Shown here: one piece after another, positions 35,070 to 43,917 of the stretch | Numbering within the stretch: position 1 is the first letter of the stretch | How the letters are laid out: every line of letters starts with the position of its first letter | NCBI RefSeq assembly: GCF_003385595.1 | Contig: NZ_QNUE01000009.1 | Location: 1 to 64,000, forward strand | From: Chryseobacterium flavum | Lineage (GTDB): Bacteria; Bacteroidota; Bacteroidia; Flavobacteriales; Weeksellaceae | DNA length: 64,000 bases | Reading direction: 5' to 3' | Position numbers and translations under genes: made by a program | The notes under the pieces: model-generated | What the model saw: only the letters and a program-made list of their open reading frames with translations | What the model was told of the DNA's origin: nothing | Databases searched by the model: none

Positions 35070-36149
35070 ATGATTATCAAGAGACTTTCCCTTTACAATT
35101 TTAAAAACCATTCGGAGAAAAAATTTGAGTTCTCACCGCAGATCAATTGTTTTGTGGGAAATAATGGTGTGGGAAAAACCAATATTCTGGATGCTCTCCA
35201 TTATCTGTCCGTTGGAAAAAGCTTTTTGGGAAATACCGATCTCAATAATATTAAAGCCGGAGAAGATTTTTTCTCAATTGATGCTGAAGTAGAGAATGAG
35301 GACTGCGATGATATTATCCGGATCACGCAGCCTAAAGAAGCCAAAAAAGTGATCAAAAAAAATGATAAAAGTTATGACAGGCTTGCTGATCATATCGGGT
35401 ATCTGCCCAGCGTGATGATTTCTCCTTACGATTCCAATCTTATTTCTGATTCAGGGGAAAGCAGACGAAAGTTTCTGGATTCCATGATCTCCCAAACGGA
35501 TTCTGAATACCTTTTTGACCTGATCCAGTACCAGAAAGCGGTTCAGCAGAGAAATGCCCTCCTGAAGTATTTTGCCAAAAACAGAACCTGGGATAAAGAC
35601 TCCCTGGAAATCTATGATGACCCGATCACAAAATCCGGAACTAAAATTTTTAATAAAAGAAAAGAATTTGTAGAACAGCTAAACCCTATTGTCCAGAGTT
35701 TTTACCATATTATTTCAGGAGGTAAAGAAACGGTTTCTGTTATTTATGAATCTCACCTGCTTGAAAATCCTTTTGAAGAGCTTTTAAGGGAGAGCCTTGA
35801 GCGGGACCGCATGCTTACCTATACTTCCAAAGGAATACATAAAGATGACCTGCTCTTTGAAATGGATCGTATCCTGATCAAAAAAACAGGTTCCCAGGGA
35901 CAGCAGAAATCTTTTCTGATTTCTTTAAAACTGGCTCAGATGAGCCTGGTGAAAGAGCTTACCCATAAAACCCCTATCCTTTTGCTGGATGATATTTTTG
36001 ATAAGCTGGATGACATCAGGGTATCCCAGCTGATTGAACTGGTGAACCGTGAAAGTTTCGGTCAGATATTCATTACAGATACTCACAGAGAGCGTACCGA
36101 AAGTGTGGTAAAAAAGATCAATGAAGAAAGTATAATTTTTGAAATTTAG
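35070..36149 (+). CDS. recF: DNA replication and repair protein RecF
   Basis: 359 residues. The Walker A motif GNNGVGKT is at 30-37 after the opening LSLYNFKNHSEKKFEF. The middle has VMISPYDSNLISDSGESRRKFLDSMIS (typical RecF), the ABC signature TGSQGQQKSFLISLKLAQM and the Walker B / D-loop ILLLDDIFDKLDDIR. It loads RecA at gaps with RecO and RecR. The neighbouring DUF721 gene is a common partner; dnaA/dnaN are not here. Confidence 0.97.
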   Translation: MIIKRLSLYNFKNHSEKKFEFSPQINCFVGNNGVGKTNILDALHYLSVGKSFLGNTDLNNIKAGEDFFSIDAEVENEDCDDIIRITQPKEAKKVIKKNDKSYDRLADHIGYLPSVMISPYDSNLISDSGESRRKFLDSMISQTDSEYLFDLIQYQKAVQQRNALLKYFAKNRTWDKDSLEIYDDPITKSGTKIFNKRKEFVEQLNPIVQSFYHIISGGKETVSVIYESHLLENPFEELLRESLERDRMLTYTSKGIHKDDLLFEMDRILIKKTGSQGQQKSFLISLKLAQMSLVKELTHKTPILLLDDIFDKLDDIRVSQLIELVNRESFGQIFITDTHRERTESVVKKINEESIIFEI

Positions 36150-36164
36150 ATCTATACACTTATT

Positions 36165-36461
36165 ATGAAGAATAAAAAAAAACGGGAATATCAGTCCTCG
36201 GAACTGGTGAAATCTTTTGCCCGGATATATGGTTTTGAAGATAAACTTATTGCTTTTGAGATCAAAGATTTTCTTGAAGATTATCTTGATGAGAGTTTAT
36301 TCAATGAAATCAGGAGTGTTAATCTTGAAAAGGGGAATATCATCATCAAAATTGATTCTCCTTTACTAAAACATGATTTCAAAATGCGCAAAAGTTTTTA
36401 TCTCAAAAAGTTCCAGGATAAATTCGGAGCAGAGAAATTCAGTGATCTCCAGATTTTATAA
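36165..36461 (+). CDS. DUF721 / DciA-like protein
   Basis: 98 residues. The KH-like fold of DUF721 is visible: a basic N-terminus, then AFEIKDFLEDYLDESLFNEIRSVNLEKGNIIIKIDSPLLKHDFKMRK. Proteins with this domain include DciA, the replicative helicase loader of bacteria without DnaC. It follows recF after 15 nt, a conserved arrangement. The length is short compared with actinobacterial DciA but usual for Bacteroidetes. Confidence 0.85.
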   Translation: MKNKKKREYQSSELVKSFARIYGFEDKLIAFEIKDFLEDYLDESLFNEIRSVNLEKGNIIIKIDSPLLKHDFKMRKSFYLKKFQDKFGAEKFSDLQIL

Positions 36462-36476
36462 TTGAATAAAAATATA

Positions 36477-36504
36477 AAAATGCTACCTGTAGAGTAGCAT
36501 TTTA
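36477..36504. terminator. Bidirectional terminator
   Basis: AAAATGCTAC / GTAGCATTTT hairpin with a 7 nt loop, flanked by A and T runs. It lies between the convergent DUF721 gene and the PF10136 gene and can serve both strands. Confidence 0.82.
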
Positions 36505-36529
36505 TGTTATAATATATTTCCGCTGTTTA

Positions 36530-38560
36530 TTAATGTTCTTCAGATTTATTGGAAATCGTACTGCTCATCAGATCATCTGCCTTTTTATCCAAACCTGAGC
36601 GTAATGGTAAAAAGAATTTCAACGGATGCTTCACAAAATATCTAAAAATCTCCTTGTAGATTTCACTTACCTGTCCGAAATTCATTTTCCTTGAACGGAA
36701 TGCCAGGAACATGGATAAAGTGAAGCTGATCAAAAAGTTAAAGAAACCGATCAGAAAAACTGTCAGAAAAGAAAGCCAGAAGGTATAGGCATCTACTGAA
36801 AAGTCTTTTCCGTACAATCCAAGCGCAAAGTTCCCCGCAGCAAAGGTAATATGCCTGATATCCAGATCAAGCCCGAAAAACATTCCTACCGGCGCTGTAG
36901 CTCCCAGGAAAACCCCAAACCAGAAATTTGAAATGATCCCCGGCCAGTTTTTAGCGTAATATTTTGACAATCCTTTGGCAAATTTCTTTCCGAAGAAACT
37001 TCTGATCGAAAGGTTTTTTGCAATCCTTTCCGGGATCTGGTAAAACACGGAATTGTTACCTATATTTCCTGAAATGATTCCTGAAATAAAGAGGTAAAAA
37101 CCTGCAATACTTGCATGAAGAATGGCCTTGGACCGGAAAGGATCAAGATCTTTCAGCAATTTGTCTGACCTGTCAACAGCAAGATTTTGTGAGAAAAAGA
37201 CATCTAAGCCATAAATAATGGCAAGCGCGATCGGGAAAGCAAGCAATACATTTCCTACAAAAGCAATGAACTGGCTCCGGAACAGTTTGGAAACCAGATG
37301 CGCAAATTCTGTATTATTTCTTTTATTATTTCCCTCTTCTGATAAGACTTTGGTCATGGTAGCGGCTGTCATTGCCGGTTGTTTTGTAGCCAGGGTAAAG
37401 CCCATCAGGTATATCATGACAAACCCCATCGCATAGTTCATTGAATACAGGAATGCATGGGAAAAATCACTTCCCGGAATATATCCGTACAGCATTTTCA
37501 GGACACATAATGCCCCTACAATAATTCCGCCACCACTTGCTTTATAGAACATGGTCATATATTCTTTACGCGTAGAAGTGATATAGTGCGTTCCGGTTTC
37601 TGCGGTATGGTTTGTAATAAGATGGGAAATCAGCCTCGTACTGTCATTGATAAGGTCTGCAATATTATTTTTATGGGATTTATAACTTAATATATTAAAG
37701 ATCAGCTGTTTTGATTTTATGATCACATCTTCATCTGTATCAATCACGAGAAGCTGCACGATCTCATAAATCCTTTCGGTCTGCTGGCGGATTTTCAGCA
37801 AAGACTGGTTGATCTTTCCTGAAATACCATATTTGGCTGAGTTTTTAAAAGCAATGTTAACAAATTCCAGACATTGTTCCGCATAAATTTTAATCTGCTT
37901 ATACCGGCTGTCTCTGGAATGCAGCTGCAGTTCAGGATCATTTGCCAGGTCATCTGCCAGTGTTTCCAGTTCGTTCTGAAGGGCAAGAAACGGGTTGTCA
38001 AGATTTCTGTACTGAGGTGCCATTCTTACCACTTCCACTTCCATTGCCATTCCGGTTACCCTCCATGAAAGGATGTTCATAGAGAAGATAAGCTCTTTTT
38101 TAACGTTCGGCCTGATGATAAAATCTGAGGCTCCCAAAATCGTTAAGAATTCATCAATCTCATTTTCGGGAAGATTATGGATGTAGGTAAGATCCTTTTT
38201 AGGTCTCAGACTTACATTATCAATCATATACCACACCGTTTTCTCATTTTCTACGGGTGGCAGTACTTTATTCAGGATTCTTTTTTTGAGTTCCGGAAAA
38301 AATGCATTTTCAGAAAGGATGTTTGCTTCTGTCAGGGACAGGTTAAAAGGTCTTCCTTTGAAAATATTGTGTATGTAGTATCTGAAGTTTTCAGCAAACC
38401 CGGGATTACTTCGGAGAAAATTGAGCACAGCTGTAAAATCCGCCCTCTTAATGCTCTCTAAAAACTCTGCAAAAGGTTCTAAAGAAAGGGTTTCGTTCTT
38501 AAAAGAAAAATATTTTTTAAGAACTGATTCAAAATTTGTGCTGGAATTAAAGAATTTCAT
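36530..38560 (-). CDS. PF10136 'site-specific recombinase' family membrane protein
   Basis: 676 residues. The N-terminal 330 residues are helical and soluble (including FIIRPNVKKELIFSMNILSWRVTGMAMEVEVVRMAPQYRNLDNPFLALQNEL, a family signature). From about residue 345 on there are some 7 to 8 hydrophobic helices (GGGIIVGALCVLKMLYGYIPG, NPAGNFALG-type segments, FWLSFLTVFLIGFFNFLISFTLSMF). The recombinase name goes back to a gonococcal gene; no serine- or tyrosine-recombinase residues are seen. It is more likely an inner-membrane protein of unknown function. It shares a transcription unit with mtgA (13 nt). Confidence 0.8.
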   Translation of the reverse strand: MKFFNSSTNFESVLKKYFSFKNETLSLEPFAEFLESIKRADFTAVLNFLRSNPGFAENFRYYIHNIFKGRPFNLSLTEANILSENAFFPELKKRILNKVLPPVENEKTVWYMIDNVSLRPKKDLTYIHNLPENEIDEFLTILGASDFIIRPNVKKELIFSMNILSWRVTGMAMEVEVVRMAPQYRNLDNPFLALQNELETLADDLANDPELQLHSRDSRYKQIKIYAEQCLEFVNIAFKNSAKYGISGKINQSLLKIRQQTERIYEIVQLLVIDTDEDVIIKSKQLIFNILSYKSHKNNIADLINDSTRLISHLITNHTAETGTHYITSTRKEYMTMFYKASGGGIIVGALCVLKMLYGYIPGSDFSHAFLYSMNYAMGFVMIYLMGFTLATKQPAMTAATMTKVLSEEGNNKRNNTEFAHLVSKLFRSQFIAFVGNVLLAFPIALAIIYGLDVFFSQNLAVDRSDKLLKDLDPFRSKAILHASIAGFYLFISGIISGNIGNNSVFYQIPERIAKNLSIRSFFGKKFAKGLSKYYAKNWPGIISNFWFGVFLGATAPVGMFFGLDLDIRHITFAAGNFALGLYGKDFSVDAYTFWLSFLTVFLIGFFNFLISFTLSMFLAFRSRKMNFGQVSEIYKEIFRYFVKHPLKFFLPLRSGLDKKADDLMSSTISNKSEEH

Positions 38561-38573
38561 TAGTACAAAGATA

Positions 38574-39218
38574 CTATTTCAAACTCACATTCCTCATCTG
38601 TCTCATGATCCAGTTATGTTTCTTTCTCAGATAAGGGCTTGGATTCTTCGGGTCATACTTTTTTGGATTGGGTAATACTGCAGCAATCCAGGCAGCATCC
38701 GATGTGCTCAGGTCTTTGGACGATTTTCCAAAATAATATTGGGCAGCTGCTTCTACTCCAAATACACCCTGTCCCATTTCAATGGAATTCAGGTATCTTT
38801 CCAGGATAATATCCTTTGTCCACACTTTTTCAATGATAAAGGTATAGACGGCTTCCAGCCCTTTTCTTATCCAGCTTCTGCCCTGCCAGAGAAAGACATT
38901 TTTTGCCGTCTGTTGTGAGATGGTGCTCCCGCCTCTTATTTTTTTCCCTTTTTCGTTATACTTCATGGCCTTTTCAATAGCTGTATAATCAAATCCGTTA
39001 TGATCAAAAAACTTCTGATCTTCGGAAGCAATCACTGCCTTTTTAACGTTATTTCCCATTTCATCATAGGAAATATAATCCCTGCTAAGTTTTCCATACT
39101 CCAAAAGTCCACCGATCTGCGTAATGGTAACAGGAGGATTGAAGAACCGGCCCCAGATAATGAAAGCCACATTCAGCAAAAGAATAATGAAGATCAGCTG
39201 TTTAATTTTTTTCCACAT
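38574..39218 (-). CDS. mtgA: Monofunctional peptidoglycan glycosyltransferase
   Basis: 214 residues. One N-terminal transmembrane helix (about 7-24), then the GT51 domain with the catalytic Glu66 in VIASEDQKFFDHNGFD, RGGSTISQQTAKNVFL, KDIILERYLNSIEMGQGVFGVEAAAQYYFGK and the closing WIAAVLPNPKKYDP. It polymerises lipid II at the periplasmic face without a transpeptidase domain. The gene is followed by the PF10136 gene after 13 nt. Confidence 0.96.
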   Translation of the reverse strand: MWKKIKQLIFIILLLNVAFIIWGRFFNPPVTITQIGGLLEYGKLSRDYISYDEMGNNVKKAVIASEDQKFFDHNGFDYTAIEKAMKYNEKGKKIRGGSTISQQTAKNVFLWQGRSWIRKGLEAVYTFIIEKVWTKDIILERYLNSIEMGQGVFGVEAAAQYYFGKSSKDLSTSDAAWIAAVLPNPKKYDPKNPSPYLRKKHNWIMRQMRNVSLK

Positions 39219-39264
39219 AACTTTTTTCTAAAAAGGAATTGCAAAAATAAGCAAATAGTCTGAG

Positions 39265-40311
39265 TTACTGCAATTCTTTCATGTAGGTCAGCTGATAACC
39301 CGGAAGAAGTTCAGGATGAAAGATCTTTATATAATCCTTCAGGATGAGGTCAGCCCTTACTGCACCGCTTTCAAAAAAATCATTGGCTTTCAGCTTTTCC
39401 TTTCCTGCAATGGTATACATTTTTCCTTTGGTAAAGACGTCTAATTTCCCATAGAAAGGATTCATCGCCAGCATTTCTTTCTTAGAAGCATGACTTCCTG
39501 CATTTACCCAGTACTGTACTCCTCCGGCTTTGGCATATACCTCTTCAAAAGTCATGGTCAGGGCCTTTTCGTCTTTATTATCTTTCATGATATAAGATGC
39601 ATTGGCATCTGCAATATAATGGGCTACGGAAGTATTTCCTCCCGGAAGATACCAGACATCTCCATACATTTCATTAGCCAGCACAACGGGCTTTTCCTTT
39701 GCGGTTAAGGCCATCTGTTTCAGATCATCGTAGTTTTTCTGAATTTCTTTATACCGGGCATCTGCCTCTTTTTCTTTTCCTAAAAATTCTCCAAAAAGTT
39801 TAATGTATGCTGTTTTTTCAAGAGGTTTCTGCTCCTTATACTCGTCTAAAAATATTACCTGGATGCCATTATTTTTCAGAAGCTCATAAGTATTATCGAA
39901 GCTTGCAATATGATTGGTAAAAATAGCATCCGGTTTCAGGGAAATAATTTTCTCTACATCATACTTCTGCTCACTTCCCACATTCTGAATCTTTCCGTTT
40001 TCAAGCAATTGCTGAATTTTTTCAGAATAAATATATTCGGGGCTTGAGACTCCGATGATCAGATTTTCTGCTCCAAGCTCAGAAATATACCCTGCCATAC
40101 TCGCATTCAGAAGGATAATTTTTTTGAATGGGATCTGATTTTGCTTAAAATGATAGGTGAATTTTCCCGATTTCAGCTCCAGTACTCCATCATGTTCTTT
40201 AAACTGAGTACGGGTTGAGATATTTGTCCAGTCAGAGGACGAATTTTTTGATTCTCTCTTACAGGCGATTAGCGAAAAAACCGTGAATAAAAGTAAAATT
40301 TTCTGTTTCAT
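39265..40311 (-). CDS. Periplasmic-binding lipoprotein, BtuF/FhuD-like (PF01497)
   Basis: 348 residues with lipoprotein signal, Cys17 in SLIACKRES. The PF01497 fold is shown by KKIILLNASMAGYISELGAENLIIGVSS, VEKIISLKPDAIFTN and a long connecting helix with KEAD-ARYKEIQKNYDDLKQMA. The end has a typical ADLILKDYIKIFHPELLP. The family binds vitamin B12, haem or ferric siderophores for import or for retention. No ABC permease or ATPase gene is adjacent. Ligand not determined; cobalamin or haem are the best guesses. Confidence 0.87.
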   Translation of the reverse strand: MKQKILLLFTVFSLIACKRESKNSSSDWTNISTRTQFKEHDGVLELKSGKFTYHFKQNQIPFKKIILLNASMAGYISELGAENLIIGVSSPEYIYSEKIQQLLENGKIQNVGSEQKYDVEKIISLKPDAIFTNHIASFDNTYELLKNNGIQVIFLDEYKEQKPLEKTAYIKLFGEFLGKEKEADARYKEIQKNYDDLKQMALTAKEKPVVLANEMYGDVWYLPGGNTSVAHYIADANASYIMKDNKDEKALTMTFEEVYAKAGGVQYWVNAGSHASKKEMLAMNPFYGKLDVFTKGKMYTIAGKEKLKANDFFESGAVRADLILKDYIKIFHPELLPGYQLTYMKELQ

Positions 40312-40335
40312 CTTTCAAAGAACGGAAAAAAGTGC

Positions 40336-40343
40336 TATATTTG
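40336..40343 (+). promoter_or_regulatory. -7 box of the tRNA-Arg promoter
   Basis: TATATTTG, an exact TAnnTTTG match, 27 nt before the mature tRNA 5' end. A CTTTC at about 40312-40316 is at -33 distance but is a poor TTTG match. Confidence 0.6.
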
Positions 40344-40370
40344 CAAACCTTTAAACAACAAGGAAACAAC

Positions 40371-40447
40371 GGCCTCGTGGCGCAACTGAATAGCGCATCT
40401 GATTACGGCTCAGAAGGTTACAGGTTTGAATCCTGTCGAGGTCACCA
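40371..40447 (+). tRNA. tRNA-Arg (ACG anticodon)
   Basis: 77 nt with encoded CCA. The acceptor stem GGCCTCG pairs with CGAGGTC with one G-T. The anticodon arm is TCTGA-TTACGGC-TCAGA, giving the ACG anticodon (position 34 A is deaminated to inosine to read CGN). The T arm is ACAGG-TTTGAAT-CCTGT and the tail ACCA. It is a plausible integration site: the accessory region begins just behind it. Confidence 0.95.
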
Positions 40448-40453
40448 AAAGCC

Positions 40454-40488
40454 AAATGGCGCCAACTAAAGACAGTTAGCGCCATTTT
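40454..40488 (+). terminator. tRNA terminator
   Basis: AAATGGCGC and AACT pair with AGTT and GCGCCATTT around a 6 nt loop (one unpaired base on each side), then TTTATTTT. Directly behind tRNA-Arg. Confidence 0.88.
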
Positions 40489-40687
40489 TATTTTGCATAA
40501 GAATGAATAAATTTGTAAATATTGGATATAAATTATTCAAAAAATTTAGAATCGAATAATTTTTCAAGCATAAAATCAAATAAAGGGTTGACAAAGAATT
40601 TTACAGAGTTGGAAACTCGTAGAGATTTACATAAATAAAAGCGAAAAATTAAAAATCTATACTTTTAAACTGATGGTAAATGGTAAG

Positions 40688-41182
40688 TTAAATTAATATT
40701 TGATTCAATGCACTTTTATAACACCCTAAAATAAATTCGGTATAATACAACTGTGCATCCAGTGCCTGAGTCTTATCATGAAGCTCTATGCGTTTGGAAA
40801 GTACAATCTCTCCTTTGTAACTGAATGAACAGAATGAATACACTTTAAATCCCGAATTTCTTACAGATGCAGCATATCCAGTAGAAGCAATTCCCCAATC
40901 TGTTCCAAATGATTCAGCGACCTTTACAGCCATTGTATCAGCCATTTTTTGGGTTTCAAAACCATTTTCCTCAGCTTGAATTCTATTGATATCTAAAAAA
41001 CTAACTTTTTCAGGTAATGTAAAAGTTGTTATTCCTCCTTTGTAAAAAAGTTTTGCATTAGCCATTTGGGAAAAAGCCAGCTGTATTAATCCCGAGGTTA
41101 CGCTTTCTGCTATAGAAACCGTTTCATTCATTGTAATGAGTGAAGTACTGATATAATCAAGTAAACTTTGCTGAAATTTCAT
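40688..41182 (-). CDS. CinA C-terminal domain (PncC-like) protein
   Basis: 164 residues from ATG 41180-41182. This is the stand-alone nicotinamide-mononucleotide amidase-like domain: ETVSIAESVTSGLIQLAFSQMANAKLFYKGGITTF, then GTDWGIASTGYAA. In the usual version the start reads AESCTGGL; here it is AESVTSGL, so one or more active-site residues differ and activity is uncertain. An upstream ATG would add 8 residues. It sits at the left end of the accessory region, downstream of the small paralogue gene on the same strand. Confidence 0.82.
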   Translation of the reverse strand: MKFQQSLLDYISTSLITMNETVSIAESVTSGLIQLAFSQMANAKLFYKGGITTFTLPEKVSFLDINRIQAEENGFETQKMADTMAVKVAESFGTDWGIASTGYAASVRNSGFKVYSFCSFSYKGEIVLSKRIELHDKTQALDAQLYYTEFILGCYKSALNQILI

Positions 41183-41234
41183 GGGTCTATTATTTATGTT
41201 GATCAAAAAAACTTTTATGCTGCTGAATCAATAT

Positions 41235-41504
41235 TCAGATAACGTCATAATCATTCATGGTTGTTACAAAATAATGCTCAATCATTTCTCTGGCATTTCT
41301 GCACATTGACAAAAGATCTTCTCTGGTCATATCTTCAAAAATAAAATCATCATGAACTTCAATAATGAACTCAGTCACTTTTTCGGTGTTCATCAGATCA
41401 TAGGACATTAAATCATTTAAATTATCTAATCTACATTCTTCCTTAAAAAAAGGAAGTTTCCGGGTAATGGAATTCTTAAACTGAAAAAGGTGTATTGTTT
41501 TCAT
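41235..41504 (-). CDS. Small conserved protein, copy A of an island pair
   Basis: 89 residues from ATG 41502-41504. It is clearly paralogous to the protein at 51017-51280: about 50 of 87 aligned positions are identical by eye, including MKTIHLF, the PFFKEE block, THDDF/HDDF, DLLSMC and IEHYFV. The protein is acidic in the middle and mostly helical. I do not recognise a family. It is co-directional with the CinA-like gene (52 nt gap). Confidence 0.72.
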   Translation of the reverse strand: MKTIHLFQFKNSITRKLPFFKEECRLDNLNDLMSYDLMNTEKVTEFIIEVHDDFIFEDMTREDLLSMCRNAREMIEHYFVTTMNDYDVI

Positions 41505-42012
41505 GACTTCTGATGTTAAAGTGATAATAAGAAAGTCTGTTTTGTATTTAAACATGTTGTTTACTCATGAATGTTCAAATAGTTTTATGGACTCAGTTGA
41601 TGAAAATTTTTATATATCTATCAATTCCTATAATATGGATGAAAAGGACAGAAACCATGGGTCTCCATCCTTGATTAATTAAACCCTTTCGAAAACATAT
41701 CTACTATTTTATCGGGATTTAATATGCTCATTGTCAAAATTGAGAATCCTTAAGCCTACTAATTTTATATGTCGTATATTCGCTTTTTCACATCTTTCTT
41801 TACTACTACAATGTTTTCAAATACGGGAGAACAGCCTGTTGTTTGATAAATATTTTCAACTGTTCACTCTATTTCCTATCTAAAATTGCACTATTTATAG
41901 TGATACAAGCTTTATGGATTTTGTGAATTCCTGATTATTATACTACAAAGATGGCCGTTTAAGTGTTATACTAAGCTATATATATCCGGTATAATTTTAC
42001 ATATATCACACA
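41505..42012. other. Intergenic region with a short dispersed repeat
   Basis: 508 nt without a credible gene. Its right part (41943-41983) holds one copy of a repeat that recurs behind the chaA gene (47629-47669). Confidence 0.6.
41943..41983 (-). repeat. Dispersed repeat, copy 1
   Basis: The core AAAGATGGCCGTTT (14 nt) is identical to copy 2 at 47629-47669, and the neighbouring TATA.TAAGCTATATA is also shared. It lies 30-70 nt behind the stop of the AraC-type gene, as copy 2 lies behind the stop of chaA. It may be part of a shared 3' untranslated region or a recombination scar. Confidence 0.6.
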
Positions 42013-42573
42013 TTATAAGTCTTCCAGATTTCCAAGACGTCTTTGTTTCAGCTGTTTATAAAATGAAGGGGAAAGTCCTGTAATTTTTTTAAACTGATTG
42101 GAGAGGTGGGCCACGCTGCTGTAATTGAGTTTATAAGAGATTTCTGTAAGATTAAGTTCATCATATAACAGCAGTTCTTTTACCTTTTCTACTTTATTAA
42201 TTATAATAAAATGCTGGAGTGTCATTCCTTTCACTTCTGAAAAGGTATTAGCCAGATAAGTATAATCATATCCTAATTTTTCACTTACATAGTCTGAGAA
42301 ATTTTCTTTTGGGAATTCATCTGAATAATGAATCATTTCTATCACTACATTCTTTATTTTCTCTATCAGGATACTTTTTTTATCATCTAATACTTCAAGT
42401 CCTGTTTTAAGCAAATTTTCTTTAAGGATCTGTCTTTGTTCTGAGCTAATATCATCCAATAATTCTACTGTCCCTAAATCAACGACAGCATTTTTAATGC
42501 CCAATCTTTCCAGTTCCTGATGGACAACCATTTTGCAGCGCAAACTTACCATATATTTTATATACAACTTCAT
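42013..42573 (-). CDS. AraC-family transcriptional regulator
   Basis: 186 residues from ATG 42571-42573 (a further ATG adds 8). The N-terminal half (MKLYIKYMVSLRCKMVVHQELERLGI) resembles a ferredoxin-like HMA-type domain with the single Cys in SLRCKM. The C-terminal half is a full AraC DNA-binding domain with two helix-turn-helix units: FSDYVSEKLGYDYTYLANTFSEVKGMTLQHFIIINKVEKVKELL and LTEISYKLNYSSVAHLSNQFKKITGLSPSFYK. This type is often found beside stress genes in Bacteroidetes and may control the neighbouring gene group. Inducer unknown. Confidence 0.88.
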   Translation of the reverse strand: MKLYIKYMVSLRCKMVVHQELERLGIKNAVVDLGTVELLDDISSEQRQILKENLLKTGLEVLDDKKSILIEKIKNVVIEMIHYSDEFPKENFSDYVSEKLGYDYTYLANTFSEVKGMTLQHFIIINKVEKVKELLLYDELNLTEISYKLNYSSVAHLSNQFKKITGLSPSFYKQLKQRRLGNLEDL

Positions 42574-42738
42574 CTCCCTACTAGTTACATCCGTCAATTA
42601 TTTCATTAACAGTCATTTATCCAAAGTTAGTCTATTAAATCGGAAATATCTATGATTTATACAACAAATTAAAAGACAATTGCAAAGCTTTCCTTTTTTA
42701 ATGATTGAAATTTACAGGTAACAAAAAAATATTTCACA

Positions 42739-42870
42739 ATGTCAAAAGAAAAAGACGGAAAAAAGAAATCAGATAAAACTCCACCCGCAAAATCTGCAAA
42801 AGAGAAACGGGAGGATAAAATGAGTAAACGAAGAGAAAGGGAAGAAGAAGCCCGAAATACCGGCAACTAA
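42739..42870 (+). CDS. 43-residue lysine/arginine/glutamate-rich protein
   Basis: The frame runs from ATG 42739-42741 to TAA 42868-42870. The product is highly charged: it starts MSKEKDGKKKSDKTPPAKSA and ends RREREEEARNTGN, a probable disordered or helical basic protein. Its stop codon is immediately followed by the ATG of the GH130 gene, without a spacer, so the two are likely translated from one mRNA. It may bind nucleic acid or polymers; unknown. Confidence 0.6.
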   Translation: MSKEKDGKKKSDKTPPAKSAKEKREDKMSKRREREEEARNTGN

Positions 42871-43899
42871 ATGGTATCCTTGAAAAAAGATGGAATTATA
42901 CTCAGAAAAACGACATTAGACTTTGAGAGTGAAGGAGTTCTAAATCCTGCTGTCATTCAGGATAACGGAAAAATACATTTATTATACAGGGCTCTTGCCA
43001 GAAATAACTTCTCGAGTATCGGACACTGTATATTATCGGATTATAAGACTCCTGAAATACGGCTCAGCAATCCGGTTATTATCCCTGAATTTGAATACGA
43101 AAAACATGGTGTTGAAGATCCAAGAATTGTAAAAATCGATCACTTATTTTACCTTACTTATACCAGTTATGACGGGGTTAATGCATTGGGTGCACTTGCC
43201 CTATCTAAGGATCTAATATCATGGCAAAAGCTAGGAATCATTGTGCCAAAAATTCCATACAAAAAGTTTAAGCTTTTAGCAGAATCTCAAGGTAAAATAG
43301 GAAAAAAGTACAGACGCTTCAACAAACTCCCGCCTACTCACAATAAGAATAAAGATGTTTTCCTATGGGACAAAAATGTGATATTTTTCCCACGACGAAT
43401 TAACGGTAAGCTTTATTTTCTTCATCGCATAAGACCAGATATCCAAATTGTAGGGATAGAAAATATAGAAGATCTGAATCCTGATTTCTGGAAAGACTAT
43501 TTCCTTCACTTTAAAGAACATATTGTATTATCTCCCAAATATGAGCATGAAGTAAGCTATATTGGCGGCGGATGTCCCCCTATAGAAACCGAACATGGAT
43601 GGCTTTTAATCTATCATGGTGTGCATGATACCATTGAAGGATATATTTACAGCGCATGTGCGGCTTTAGTGAATCTTGACCATCCTGAAAAAGAAATTTC
43701 AAGACTTCCTTATCCTCTTTTCAAGCCTGATAAAGAATGGGAACAGAAAGGAGAAGTAAACAATGTCTGCTTCCCTACCGGAGCCATTGTAGAAGGAGAT
43801 ACGCTCCATATTTATTACGGCGCTGCAGATAAAAGAATAGCCGTTGTTTCTTTAAGCATCCCTGAATTACTGAAGGAATTACTACAGTGCACATCATAA
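42871..43899 (+). CDS. GH130 family glycosidase or phosphorylase
   Basis: 342 residues, five-bladed propeller. The family marks are VLNPAVIQDNGKIHLLYRA, KHGVEDPRIVKIDHLFYLTYTSY, PPIETEHGWLLIYHGV and NVCFPTGAIVEGDTLHIYYGAADKRI. GH130 contains mannoside phosphorylases and beta-1,2-mannosidases. The strand that often reads YR.GAALLD reads YSACAALVNLD here, which argues for caution with the phosphorylase assignment. No signal peptide, so cytosolic. It is followed by the GT4 gene after 18 nt, a pairing seen in other Bacteroidetes. Confidence 0.88.
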   Translation: MVSLKKDGIILRKTTLDFESEGVLNPAVIQDNGKIHLLYRALARNNFSSIGHCILSDYKTPEIRLSNPVIIPEFEYEKHGVEDPRIVKIDHLFYLTYTSYDGVNALGALALSKDLISWQKLGIIVPKIPYKKFKLLAESQGKIGKKYRRFNKLPPTHNKNKDVFLWDKNVIFFPRRINGKLYFLHRIRPDIQIVGIENIEDLNPDFWKDYFLHFKEHIVLSPKYEHEVSYIGGGCPPIETEHGWLLIYHGVHDTIEGYIYSACAALVNLDHPEKEISRLPYPLFKPDKEWEQKGEVNNVCFPTGAIVEGDTLHIYYGAADKRIAVVSLSIPELLKELLQCTS

Positions 43900-43917
43900 T
43901 TGATTATTCTCTATAGA

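Noticed and set aside
36530..38560. DNA recombinase of a mobile element
   Set aside because: Multi-pass membrane protein, no serine/tyrosine recombinase motifs, no repeats at the sides.
40490..40690. Possible integrase remnant behind tRNA-Arg
   Set aside because: A short open stretch reads ...SIKSNKGLTKNFTELETRRDLHK, but no integrase motif is recognisable and it has no start.
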